Positions 1 through 7,667 of a stretch of 15,557 bases of DNA are shown here, in pieces. The notes under the pieces are model-generated. The model did not search any database and was not told the DNA's origin. It was given only the letters and a program-made list of their open reading frames with translations. Location: positions 1 to 15,557 of the forward strand of contig JBGAUM010000086.1 in the NCBI GenBank assembly GCA_044228625.1, given 5' to 3'. The DNA is from UKL13-2 sp044228625 (lineage in GTDB: Bacteria; Pseudomonadota; Gammaproteobacteria; Burkholderiales; Usitatibacteraceae). The translations under genes were made by a program, and so were the position numbers. How positions within the stretch are numbered: the first letter of the stretch is position 1; each line of letters begins with the position of its first letter.

Positions 1-1
1 T

Positions 2-2458
2 CCTTTCAACGGTGGGCAAGACCTTCAGGACAGCGCCCAAGCCATTGCCATCGATGCGTCGGGAAACGTCTTTGTGCTGGGCACCACGGACCGAGATTTC
101 AACCAGGTGCCGGGCGTCAACAATCCGGCTTACACCGTGGTGAAATACCTGACGGATGGCAGCTTCGCGTGGAGCAAGAGTTTTGAAGGCTCCGGCACCG
201 GCAATGAATTCGCCAGCGCGCTCACGGTCGACGGCGCGGGCAACGTGATCCTCGGCGCTTATGCGGGCAACGCGGGCATCTATGTGCCGACGCTATTCAA
301 GCTCGATCCGGCAAACGGCAATACGCTGGCGACGGCACCGCTGGCTGGCTTGTCCGCCCTGAACGGCGCGGCGCTGGTCGCGGCGCGGGCGCTGGCCTCC
401 AACGAGGTGGTGGCCGCGGGCTTTATCTCTCCCAACGGCAACGGCGACTTCGTGGTGGCAAAGGTGTTTTCCATGGGCGGCAACTGGACCGCCAACGAAG
501 GCAACGCCACCGGTCTGGCCACGACCTTCGCAGGTGGGCTCACCCATGGGGGCGCGCTGGGCGTGGACGGCACGGGCACCGCGTTTGTCACCGGGCGGGG
601 CGGAAACGGCCTGGCGGCGAATGTCGTTTCCGCGGCCCTTGCCGCGGACGGCACCGTGCAATGGCAGCGCACCGCCAATGGTGTGGGGAACGGCTTCGAT
701 CAAGGAATCTCGGTGTCTCCCTTTGGTGGCGGCGCCTATGTGGCGGGTGAGACCACGGAGGCCGGCGCGATTCGCCAGTTGCTCATCAAGTACGACAACG
801 CGGGCAACGAGACCTGGCGGCGCACGATCAGCAATGCGGGCAGTACACAGGATGGCGTGAAGGCGGTGCTGGCCGATGGCAGCGGCGACGTGTTCGTGGC
901 CGGTACCACGCAGGTCGGCGGCAACGTGGATTTCTTCACGACCTACGTGAACGGCGTGTCCACGAATACCATCGGGCAATTCACCGATGGCACGAATGGC
1001 GGGCCCGACATCCCGGTGGCCATGGTGCGCGATGCCTCGAACAACGTGTATGTGGCCGGCAGCAGCAGCAACGCGGGCGTGGAGTCCATGCGCATCGTGA
1101 AATACGGCCTGGCCCCATGGCAAGTGGTGATCGACCCGCCGGTGGGCGCGACGCGCATCGTGCGCGCGATGGCGCTGGACAATGGCGGGGCGCTGTACGT
1201 GGCTGGCGATGTGCTGATCAAGTTTTCACTGGGGGGCATCGAGCAGTGGCGCGTCAACCCCGGCATCGTGGCCCAGGCCGCTGCGGTGGATTCCGCTGGC
1301 AACGTGATCGTGGCCGGCTCCAACGGCGCCATCGTGAAGTACGATGCCAGCGGCACCGAAATGTGGCGCACGGCGGTCTATGGTGTGGAAGACGCCAACA
1401 ACGTCGTGTATGCCTTGGGCACCGACGTGCAAAACGCCGTGTATACGGCAAGCCGCAACAGCATGGACCCGCAGGCGCAATATGTGGTCACCAAGACCAG
1501 CGCGGCCGGCCTCTACGCCTGGCGCATGGAGTTTCCCACCGCCGACGTGGGGGGCACCGTGCCCCCCGCGATGCGTGTTGCGGCCGACCGCAGCGTGCAC
1601 GTGGCGGGCATGGCCTCGGTCAACGGCGCGCCGCCCTCCATGACCGTGTGGAAGATCATCCAGCCGACGCCGGCGCCGGTGCTCAACGCCGCCATCTCCG
1701 GCAACGCGCAAGCGGTGTTCTATTTCGATCCGCCCAACGGCGATGGCGGCAGCCCCATCACCGGCTACACGGTGTTTTGCAACGGCGGCGCGGTATCGGC
1801 AAGCGGCATCAACTCCCCCATGACCTTGTCCGGCCTGGTGAATGGAAACACATATGCCTGCTACATCACAGCCAACAACCAGTTTGGCAATGGCCGGGCA
1901 TCCAACGTGATGCTGATCACCCCGCAAATCAATCCGCCGCTCATGCTGGTCGAAGCGTTTTCACTCAAGACACACGGGGGTGCAGGCACGTTCGAGCGGC
2001 GCATTGACATCACGAGGCCGGTGACGGGCGCGGTGAGCATCGAGTCGCGACAGCTGGGAACGACACAAACCCTTCGGTTGCGTTTCAATACCACCGTTTC
2101 CAGCGTGGGCTCCACCAGTCTGGAGGACCATCTCATGCAGCCTGTCGGTTCAGCGACGGCGGCGCCCAGCGGACAGGATGTCTTCGTCACGCTTTCCGGC
2201 ATCACGCACGGTTCGCGCATTCACGTCTTGCTGACGGGACTGAACGGCACCGTTACTGCGGAATTGTCGATGGCTTTCCTCGTGGGGGACATCAATTCAT
2301 CGGGAATCACCAGCGCTGCGGACATCGCGGCGGCCAAGTCAAAATCAGGCAGCGCGGCCAGCACACAGTTTTATGCCTACGACATCGATGGCAGCGGGAC
2401 CATCAATGCGACCGACATCAGCCTGATCAAAGGCAAGGCCGGCACTCAATTGCCCTGA
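2..2458 (+). CDS. Secreted SBBP-repeat beta-propeller protein with FN3 and dockerin-like C-terminus (5' partial)
   Basis: The frame is already open at base 2 and encodes repeat sequence before the first GTG at 74, so the true start lies upstream; 818 residues are visible. From about 2 to 1640 there are roughly nine or ten blade-like repeats of the form (V/I)D-x-x-G-N-V-x-V-A-G, for example VDSAGNVIVAG and RDASNNVYVAG, typical of SBBP (beta-propeller repeat) proteins. About 1663-1930 encodes a fibronectin type III domain (GSPITGYTVF, LVNGNTYACYITA). The C-terminus, about 2284-2455, holds two calcium-loop repeats, GDINSSGITSAAD and YDIDGSGTINATD, matching a type I dockerin. No membrane anchor, PEP-CTERM signal or catalytic motif is visible. 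By family, such proteins are extracellular or surface binding and scaffold proteins; the ligand cannot be inferred. Any signal peptide is outside the window. It converges on the minus-strand genes that follow. Confidence 0.85.
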   Translation, partial: PFNGGQDLQDSAQAIAIDASGNVFVLGTTDRDFNQVPGVNNPAYTVVKYLTDGSFAWSKSFEGSGTGNEFASALTVDGAGNVILGAYAGNAGIYVPTLFKLDPANGNTLATAPLAGLSALNGAALVAARALASNEVVAAGFISPNGNGDFVVAKVFSMGGNWTANEGNATGLATTFAGGLTHGGALGVDGTGTAFVTGRGGNGLAANVVSAALAADGTVQWQRTANGVGNGFDQGISVSPFGGGAYVAGETTEAGAIRQLLIKYDNAGNETWRRTISNAGSTQDGVKAVLADGSGDVFVAGTTQVGGNVDFFTTYVNGVSTNTIGQFTDGTNGGPDIPVAMVRDASNNVYVAGSSSNAGVESMRIVKYGLAPWQVVIDPPVGATRIVRAMALDNGGALYVAGDVLIKFSLGGIEQWRVNPGIVAQAAAVDSAGNVIVAGSNGAIVKYDASGTEMWRTAVYGVEDANNVVYALGTDVQNAVYTASRNSMDPQAQYVVTKTSAAGLYAWRMEFPTADVGGTVPPAMRVAADRSVHVAGMASVNGAPPSMTVWKIIQPTPAPVLNAAISGNAQAVFYFDPPNGDGGSPITGYTVFCNGGAVSASGINSPMTLSGLVNGNTYACYITANNQFGNGRASNVMLITPQINPPLMLVEAFSLKTHGGAGTFERRIDITRPVTGAVSIESRQLGTTQTLRLRFNTTVSSVGSTSLEDHLMQPVGSATAAPSGQDVFVTLSGITHGSRIHVLLTGLNGTVTAELSMAFLVGDINSSGITSAADIAAAKSKSGSAASTQFYAYDIDGSGTINATDISLIKGKAGTQLP

Positions 2459-2808
2459 GGGCGCCGCCAATACGCGCAGTCAGATGGCCCGCAGACTCTG
2501 ATGATTGAGTGTTTCACTTCAACATGTTCGTTGTGCGGAAACGGTTCATCAGCGCGGCGACGGTCGGGGCGAACATGGGGTGTTGATTCAAATTGAACCA
2601 CCACCTGCTGCCCCGATGCGCTCGGCGAGAGCCCCATCAACTTGTTACATCTCCTTTGCCAATGTGATTCGCGATCTGCTGCTGGTCGATTCGCAATCGA
2701 CGTCCACCACCAGGCAAGGATCCAAGGCCAACAGTCGCAGGCGTTGAGCGTCGACCAGCCGCATGGTGCGGTGATCCCTTCTGCCCGAAAGGATCTTCCG
2801 GCGTTAAG
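2459..2808. other. Convergent intergenic gap, no supported gene
   Basis: About 350 bases lie between the stop of the plus-strand repeat protein and the stop of the minus-strand small membrane protein. Short open frames on both strands here have no recognisable domain, convincing ribosome site or conserved-looking composition. I see no GC-rich hairpin followed by a T-run that would serve as an obvious terminator. The only local structure noticed is a short perfect inverted repeat at 2685-2701 (7-base arms GTCGATT and AATCGAC, loop CGC). Confidence 0.6.
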
Positions 2809-3033
2809 CTACTTTGGAAGGAAGAAGAGCAGCAGGGCTGCTGCGATGGCCAACCCGGCGCCGACCAGGATGGCAACAAAGAACATTACGGCGACGCGAT
2901 TGTCGTCCACCTCCTCTGCGTCTGCACTCGGAATGGTTGACGTCGCTTTGCGGCGCCCGCGCAGGCTGACATACAGCACCCCCGCCATGAGGCCCACAAA
3001 TACCAACAGGATGGCGATGAGCGCGGCGCTCAT
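2809..3033 (-). CDS. Small two-helix inner membrane protein, function unknown
   Basis: A 74-residue protein. Residues 3-24 and 47-72 are strongly hydrophobic (ALIAILLVFVGLMAGVLYV and VMFFVAILVGAGLAIAAALL) and are predicted to span the membrane. They are joined by a polar linker containing RGRRK and an acidic stretch (DAEEVDD). Its ATG overlaps the TGA of mlaA by four bases (ATGA at 3030-3033), which suggests translational coupling and is the main reason to accept it as a gene. I do not recognise a family. Being coupled to an outer-membrane lipid-asymmetry lipoprotein, it could assist envelope lipid homeostasis, but that is only inference. It is the last gene of the minus-strand group. Confidence 0.65.
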   Translation of the reverse strand: MSAALIAILLVFVGLMAGVLYVSLRGRRKATSTIPSADAEEVDDNRVAVMFFVAILVGAGLAIAAALLLFFLPK

Positions 3034-3782
3034 TTGGCGGGTGAGCCGTCCTTGGGTTTGGCCGGGGGCGACAAATCATCGTCGAGTTGGTCGAGCTGCT
3101 GTTGCGAGACCTTGCCGTCGTTTACGAGGCGCAACCGTCGCTGCAAATACGCGTCGCGCAGGAACTGGTACTTGTCCAAGGCAGCTTGGTCAAGGGTCTC
3201 GCCGGCACCCAACAGAGAGGCACGAACATTGATCAGTTCAACGCCGATGCCTGCGCCACGCGTCCGGACATGGTCCACTTGCTTTGCCCAACCCGCCTGC
3301 GAGTCGACGCCGCGCCCCACCACATCACGCAAGGTGGAGGGTCCCATCAACGGGATGACGAGGTACGGGCCCGGTCCAACCCCCCATTTTCCGAGCGTCT
3401 GGCCGAAGTCCTCTTCATGTTTCTCCAGTCCCATCGGGGTTGCCACGTCGAACAGCCCCAGCACACCGAGCGTGGAGTTGACGAGGAACCTCCCGGCGTC
3501 AGACCCGCCTTGCGTCGGCTTGCCCTGCAGAAAGTTGTTGAGGCTGACAGCGACATCCCCGAGGTTTGAAAAGACATTCGTGATCCCGGCGCGAACAAAA
3601 TCAGGCATGACCTTCTTGTAGCCTTCGGCCACAGGCTTCAGCACGGCGCGGTCGGCTGCATCGTTGAACGCATACGTGGCGCGATTCAGCCCTTCCAAGG
3701 GGTCCGCTATGGGGGCATTGGTGGAAGCGCATGCCGACAGCAGGCATGCAAGGGCAACGGCGAACAGGGTTCGGGGGGTCAT
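3030..3782 (-). CDS. mlaA: MlaA (VacJ) family outer-membrane lipoprotein
   Basis: A 250-residue lipoprotein that by family removes misplaced phospholipids from the outer leaflet of the outer membrane and passes them to the periplasmic carrier MlaC. The chosen ATG at 3782 gives a compact signal peptide with lipobox LSAC and Cys18 as the lipidated residue; the frame is open 18 codons further upstream, but that extension would bury the signal. The MlaA domain covers about residues 25-220, with typical stretches DPLEGLNRATYAFND, FSNLGDVAVSLNNFLQGK, RFLVNSTLGVLGLFD, EDFGQTLGKWGVGPGPYLV and PLMGPSTLRD. The C-terminus is a polar, proline- and lysine-rich tail. It follows nadC by 58 bases and overlaps the small membrane gene by four bases. 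No mlaFEDCB genes are in the window; in many betaproteobacteria mlaA sits inside that operon, so this may be an unlinked or second copy. Confidence 0.93.
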   Translation of the reverse strand: MTPRTLFAVALACLLSACASTNAPIADPLEGLNRATYAFNDAADRAVLKPVAEGYKKVMPDFVRAGITNVFSNLGDVAVSLNNFLQGKPTQGGSDAGRFLVNSTLGVLGLFDVATPMGLEKHEEDFGQTLGKWGVGPGPYLVIPLMGPSTLRDVVGRGVDSQAGWAKQVDHVRTRGAGIGVELINVRASLLGAGETLDQAALDKYQFLRDAYLQRRLRLVNDGKVSQQQLDQLDDDLSPPAKPKDGSPAK

Positions 3783-3840
3783 GTGAGATTTTCGGGGTGA
3801 ATCAGAGGAGGTTGGTGCACCTGTTACGCTGCGCAAGAAA

Positions 3841-4710
3841 TCAGTGCATCGAGAAGCGCATGGACAAATCCATGGCGTCGATATCCTTGGTCAAGCTGCC
3901 CACGGAAATGCGATGCACGCCCGTCTCGGCGATGGCGCGCACGGTCTTGAGATTGACTCCGCCGGACGCTTCAAGTTCCACGCCCGTGTGCTGTTGCGCC
4001 AAGGCAACGGCTTTTGACATCGTCGCATTGTCCATGTTGTCAAGGAGGATCAACCGCGCGCCTGCCATCAGCGCTTCATTCAGTTGATCCAATCCCTCGA
4101 CTTCAATTTCAATCGTCGTCTCACGTGGCGCCTGGTGCTGAACCAAGGCAAAAGCAGCTTTCAAGGCAGGCCCAATGCCACCGGCTGCGACGATATGATT
4201 TTCCTTGATCAATATGCCGTCATAGAGGCCGATGCGATGATTGTGGCCGCCCCCCACGCGCACCGCATATTTCTGCGCTAGCCGCAGGCCCGGCAGGGTT
4301 TTCCGGGTATCCAGAATTCGCGCGGAGGTTCCGCGCACGAGGTCCACAAAGGTTCGTGTCTTGGTGGCCACTGCCGAGAGCAATTGCAGGAAATTCAGCG
4401 CCGAACGTTCAGCCGTCAACATGGCGCGTGCATTCCCGCTGATCTCGCACAATTGCGAGCCAGCGATGACGCGGTCACCGTCCTTGACGTGCCAGAAGAT
4501 CTCGACGTCCGGGTCCAACTCGGTAAAGCAGCGCTCGAACCATTCGCAGCCCGCCACGACGCCCGCCTCTCGTGAAACGACTCGCGCGTGTCCGCGCGTC
4601 TTTTCCGGGACGAGCGAAGCCGTCAGGTCGCCCCCCCGGACATCCTCTGCCAGGGCGCGCGTGACATCTTCGGTGATGATGGTTTCCAAATCGTGCATTT
4701 GGTCAGACAT
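3841..4710 (-). CDS. nadC: Nicotinate-nucleotide pyrophosphorylase, carboxylating (quinolinate phosphoribosyltransferase)
   Basis: A 289-residue cytoplasmic enzyme of de novo NAD synthesis. It converts quinolinate and PRPP to nicotinate mononucleotide, CO2 and pyrophosphate. Its length is that of the family. Signature segments are present: DTRKTLPGLR at about 134-143, GGGHNHRIGL at 153-162, IKENHI at 168-173, EIEVEGL at 201-207, LLDNM at 222-226, SGGVNLKTVR at 249-258 and HRISVGSLTKD at 266-276. These supply the basic quinolinate- and PRPP-binding residues and the acidic metal-binding residues. The start at 4710 puts the usual N-terminal helix (EDVTRALAEDV) close to the beginning; a second Met at residue 5 is an alternative. 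No strong ribosome site is visible. It lies 46 bases after prsT and 58 before mlaA on the same strand. nadA and nadB are not adjacent. Confidence 0.96.
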   Translation of the reverse strand: MSDQMHDLETIITEDVTRALAEDVRGGDLTASLVPEKTRGHARVVSREAGVVAGCEWFERCFTELDPDVEIFWHVKDGDRVIAGSQLCEISGNARAMLTAERSALNFLQLLSAVATKTRTFVDLVRGTSARILDTRKTLPGLRLAQKYAVRVGGGHNHRIGLYDGILIKENHIVAAGGIGPALKAAFALVQHQAPRETTIEIEVEGLDQLNEALMAGARLILLDNMDNATMSKAVALAQQHTGVELEASGGVNLKTVRAIAETGVHRISVGSLTKDIDAMDLSMRFSMH

Positions 4711-4756
4711 GCAGTCATTTTAGGCGCGATTTCAGGCCGCCGCGTGGCGCGCACCG

Positions 4757-7552
4757 CTACAACGATTTCAGCAGGGCGTCGATGTCCGCCCGCACAGGCG
4801 AAGTGCCGGCCAATACGGCCGCCTCTTCCAGTTCCTTGCGCGCGCGGACTTTGTTGCCGTCCTTGATCAGCGCCTGCGCCAAATGCAGCCGTGCCGACAA
4901 GCCCTTGCTATCCGCCGTAGTGGCTTGGGTCAGCAGCTCGATGCCTTTCTTGACCTCGCCGCGTTGTGCCAACAACCACCCATACGTGTCAAGAATGTTC
5001 GGGTCTCCCGGTGCTGCTTGATACGCCCGCTCCGCCATCGCAAGTGCACCAGGATCCTTCAGTTCGCCCAGCACCCAAGCCAGATTGTTGAGGGATTCCG
5101 CATGATTGGGGTGGCGCTTCAAGATTTCGCGATAGTGCGCGGCAGCCTCATCGTAATCCTTGCGAAGCATTGATGTGGTGGCAGCATGGTAGCGAACGAT
5201 CGGATCGTCCGGATTCTGTTTGATCCAACGTGCCGCCAATGCGTTTGCCTCGGCCTTTTGGCCCGCCGCATTAAGATTATCGATTTGCTTTACAAGCAGT
5301 TCCGGCGAAGACTGTCGACGCAATCCTTCTTCATATGCCCGCGCAGCCTCAGCGGGGCGACCCTGCTTTTCAAGGACGTCACCCTCCATGGCATATCCTG
5401 TCGCGTCGTTGGCGCGTGATTGCTGCACGGCCTTGGCCTCCTTCATGGCTTCCTCGATCTTGCCGGACTCCAGCAACAACGTGACGATTCCGCGTTGCGC
5501 CTCGGCCAAATCAGGCTGCAGTGCCAGGGCCTTGCGCAGGGACTCGATCGGTGCACCGGGGCGGTTCGCCCGATAGTGGGCTGCAGCCAATCTCAAGTGT
5601 GGCACCGGCGAATCGGGCGCAATGCGTGCCATGGCGTTATACGTCTCGATGGCTGCTATCGCGTCCCCTGAGGCCATTTGCGCCAAGCCCAACAGATCGG
5701 CCACGCGGGCATCATTGGGAATGGCAGCCTTTGCCGCCTTCGCCGCAGCTAGTGCAGCAGATGTTTCGCGCCCGTCGGAGAGAAATCGGCCCTGCGCCAA
5801 GCGAATCATGACCGAGGAAGGATTGGCCTGGATCGCGCGTTCGAAGGTGGCTGCCACTTCATTCCGGGGCTTGCCAGCCACCAACTGCACATTGGCCAAC
5901 GCGAGCCACGCGCCTTCATGGGCTGGACTCTTTACCAGTATCGATTCCAGCCTTCCCATCGCGGCGGGCACGTTTTTGTTCGCCAGGTCAAGTTCAGCCA
6001 GGATGCGCGCAGCGGGGATGTAGTCGAATTGCGCCGTCAGCGATTTCTCCAATGCGTTGCGTGCGGTATTGACGTCTTTCTTGGAAAGCGCCACGCTGGC
6101 CCGAAGGGCGTGCGGCAAGGGATGGTTCGGCAAGTCTTTCATCAGCGTGGTGACTGCGGCATCGGCTTTCGCCGTGTCTCCCCGCGAGAGATGCGTTGAG
6201 ACCAAGGACAAGGTGGCCTGCAGTTGCTCATTTCCCGATGCAGCACCGATTTCCAAATCCGCCAGGGCGCGCTCCGTTTCACCTGCGGCCAGGCGGATCT
6301 GCGCCAGCCGTGTGCGCGAGTGGGATTGGTCCTTGTCAACGGCAAGCGCCCGCTCATAAAATCGCGCCGCATCCTTCAGCCGGTTGGACGCGACTGCCAC
6401 TTCGCCGGCCGCCCGCAGCACTGCCGGGTCATTCGGGTTTTTCGCCAATGCCTGGGCCAGCACTTCCTCTGCCTTCTCAGGCTGCCCTTGCCGCAAGTAA
6501 ACCGCCGTGAGCAAATTGCGCGCATGAAAATTGTTCGGTTGCTTGGCGACGACTTTCTTCAGGTGGTTCGCCGCCGTAGCGTGCGCGCCCAGCTGAAATT
6601 CTGCGGCGCCAGCCAGCAACAGGGCAGGCTCATAGTCTGGCGCGCCATTCAATGCCACCATGGCGGCATCGCGCGCGCGCGCGGCGTCGCCCCGGCGCAA
6701 AGCGAGCGCACCGGCAACATGCAACGTACGTACGTCTTTCGGCGCGTCTTTCTTCAATCGGTCGACTTCTGCCTGGGCGTCGTCCAACCTTCCCTGCGCG
6801 ATGAGCAACTGCGCAAGATTGACGCGAACAGAAACATTGGATGGCACGGCGCTGACCAGCTTCTGAAGGGTTGCCACGGCCTCAGCCTGTTTGCCCTCTG
6901 CAGCATACAGATCTGCCAGAAGGCTCAGGGCGTGGGGGGATTGCGGTTTGGCGGCCAGCACTTGATCTACCACGGCACGCGCGCCTGCAAAGTCGCCATT
7001 GAGGGCAAGCACACGGCCCTCGCCTGAGCGTGCGCGATCATCGCCGGGCACTTTGGCCAGCGCAGCCGAAAATGCGCGTTGTGCGTCCGCCTTCTGGCCC
7101 AATGCGAGAAGCGCCTCGCCCAAGTCGCATTTGATCGATGCGTGTGCCTCGGGCTTGGGCAATTCCACGCTCCCAATTTCGGCGACCAACCGCTTGTAGT
7201 CACCGCGCACGAGCAGGGCGCGGGACATTTCGGGTTCCACTTCTTCCGGCGAATACTTCGCAGCACGTGACTGTTGCAAGTGAACCAATGCGGCCTGCGT
7301 GTCACCTGCCGCCAAAAGCGCTTTGCCAAGTACAAACCGTATTTCACCGGTGTCGCTGGCACTCAGGGCGTTCTTGGCGTGGACCACGGCTGTCCTGGTG
7401 TCGTTGCGGGCCAGCGCCTCGCGCGCGGACGCCAAAAGACTGGCTGGCTCTTCGCCCCCGCAGGCGGACAAAAGAGTCAACAGCGCAGCTGCGCTCCAAG
7501 CTTGTGCGAAATGGCTGCAAAGTAGGGCAAAGGCACGCGACGAAGAGGACAT
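4757..7552 (-). CDS. prsT: PEP-CTERM system TPR-repeat lipoprotein PrsT
   Basis: A 931-residue lipoprotein built almost entirely of tetratricopeptide repeats. The frame is open 50 codons further upstream, but that extension reads through the terminator at 7624-7654, so I start at the ATG at 7552. This gives a signal peptide with lipobox LLSAC and Cys31 followed by GGEE. From about residue 40 to the end there are more than 20 TPR-like helix pairs, such as AAGDTQAALVHLQQ, ARNLLTAVYLRQGQPEKAEE and ESLNNLAWVLGELKDPGAL. Length, N-terminal lipidation and architecture match the PrsT family, which co-occurs with exosortase/PEP-CTERM sorting and exopolysaccharide loci and probably acts as a periplasmic or outer-membrane scaffold. 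A PEP-CTERM substrate gene lies just upstream, supporting the call. nadC follows after 46 bases. A generic TPR lipoprotein is the alternative. Confidence 0.88.
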   Translation of the reverse strand: MSSSSRAFALLCSHFAQAWSAAALLTLLSACGGEEPASLLASAREALARNDTRTAVVHAKNALSASDTGEIRFVLGKALLAAGDTQAALVHLQQSRAAKYSPEEVEPEMSRALLVRGDYKRLVAEIGSVELPKPEAHASIKCDLGEALLALGQKADAQRAFSAALAKVPGDDRARSGEGRVLALNGDFAGARAVVDQVLAAKPQSPHALSLLADLYAAEGKQAEAVATLQKLVSAVPSNVSVRVNLAQLLIAQGRLDDAQAEVDRLKKDAPKDVRTLHVAGALALRRGDAARARDAAMVALNGAPDYEPALLLAGAAEFQLGAHATAANHLKKVVAKQPNNFHARNLLTAVYLRQGQPEKAEEVLAQALAKNPNDPAVLRAAGEVAVASNRLKDAARFYERALAVDKDQSHSRTRLAQIRLAAGETERALADLEIGAASGNEQLQATLSLVSTHLSRGDTAKADAAVTTLMKDLPNHPLPHALRASVALSKKDVNTARNALEKSLTAQFDYIPAARILAELDLANKNVPAAMGRLESILVKSPAHEGAWLALANVQLVAGKPRNEVAATFERAIQANPSSVMIRLAQGRFLSDGRETSAALAAAKAAKAAIPNDARVADLLGLAQMASGDAIAAIETYNAMARIAPDSPVPHLRLAAAHYRANRPGAPIESLRKALALQPDLAEAQRGIVTLLLESGKIEEAMKEAKAVQQSRANDATGYAMEGDVLEKQGRPAEAARAYEEGLRRQSSPELLVKQIDNLNAAGQKAEANALAARWIKQNPDDPIVRYHAATTSMLRKDYDEAAAHYREILKRHPNHAESLNNLAWVLGELKDPGALAMAERAYQAAPGDPNILDTYGWLLAQRGEVKKGIELLTQATTADSKGLSARLHLAQALIKDGNKVRARKELEEAAVLAGTSPVRADIDALLKSL

Positions 7553-7623
7553 TGAATGAGAACCGGAAGATAAAGTGGGATTAGCCGGGGGCAAGGAGTC
7601 GTGCTGGAGTTCACGATTTGACC

Positions 7624-7654
7624 AAAAAAAAACCCCGCCGAGCGGGGTTTTTTT
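7624..7654 (-). terminator. Rho-independent terminator after the PEP-CTERM gene
   Basis: Arms CCCCGC (7633-7638) and GCGGGG (7642-7647) enclose a 3-base loop CGA. They are flanked by nine A on the left and seven T on the right, so the hairpin ends in a T-run on either strand. It lies 13 bases past the stop of the minus-strand PEP-CTERM gene and before prsT. It should therefore separate those two transcripts. Confidence 0.93.
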
Positions 7655-7667
7655 GAGACGATTTGGA

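Noticed and set aside
74..76. GTG at 74 as the start of the beta-propeller gene
   Set aside because: The frame is open back to base 2 and encodes another propeller repeat (SAQAIAIDASGNVFVLG), so the start is outside the window.
2446..2879. Small open frames on both strands in the 2459-2808 gap
   Set aside because: No domain, no ribosome site and no coupling to neighbours; composition looks like chance open frames.
6670..6683. (CG)7 tract and nearby ACGT repeats (6724-6735) inside prsT as possible phase-variation tracts
   Set aside because: They are short, in frame and encode ordinary TPR residues; GC-rich coding sequence explains them.
7589..7612. Possible sigma-54 promoter for prsT (GCACGACTCCTTGC on the minus strand)
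   Set aside because: The TTGC and CACG parts are present but spacing is one base too long and the -24 GG is missing. A weak sigma-70 alternative (TTGCCC, 16 bases, TATCTT) would start almost at the ATG, so neither is convincing.
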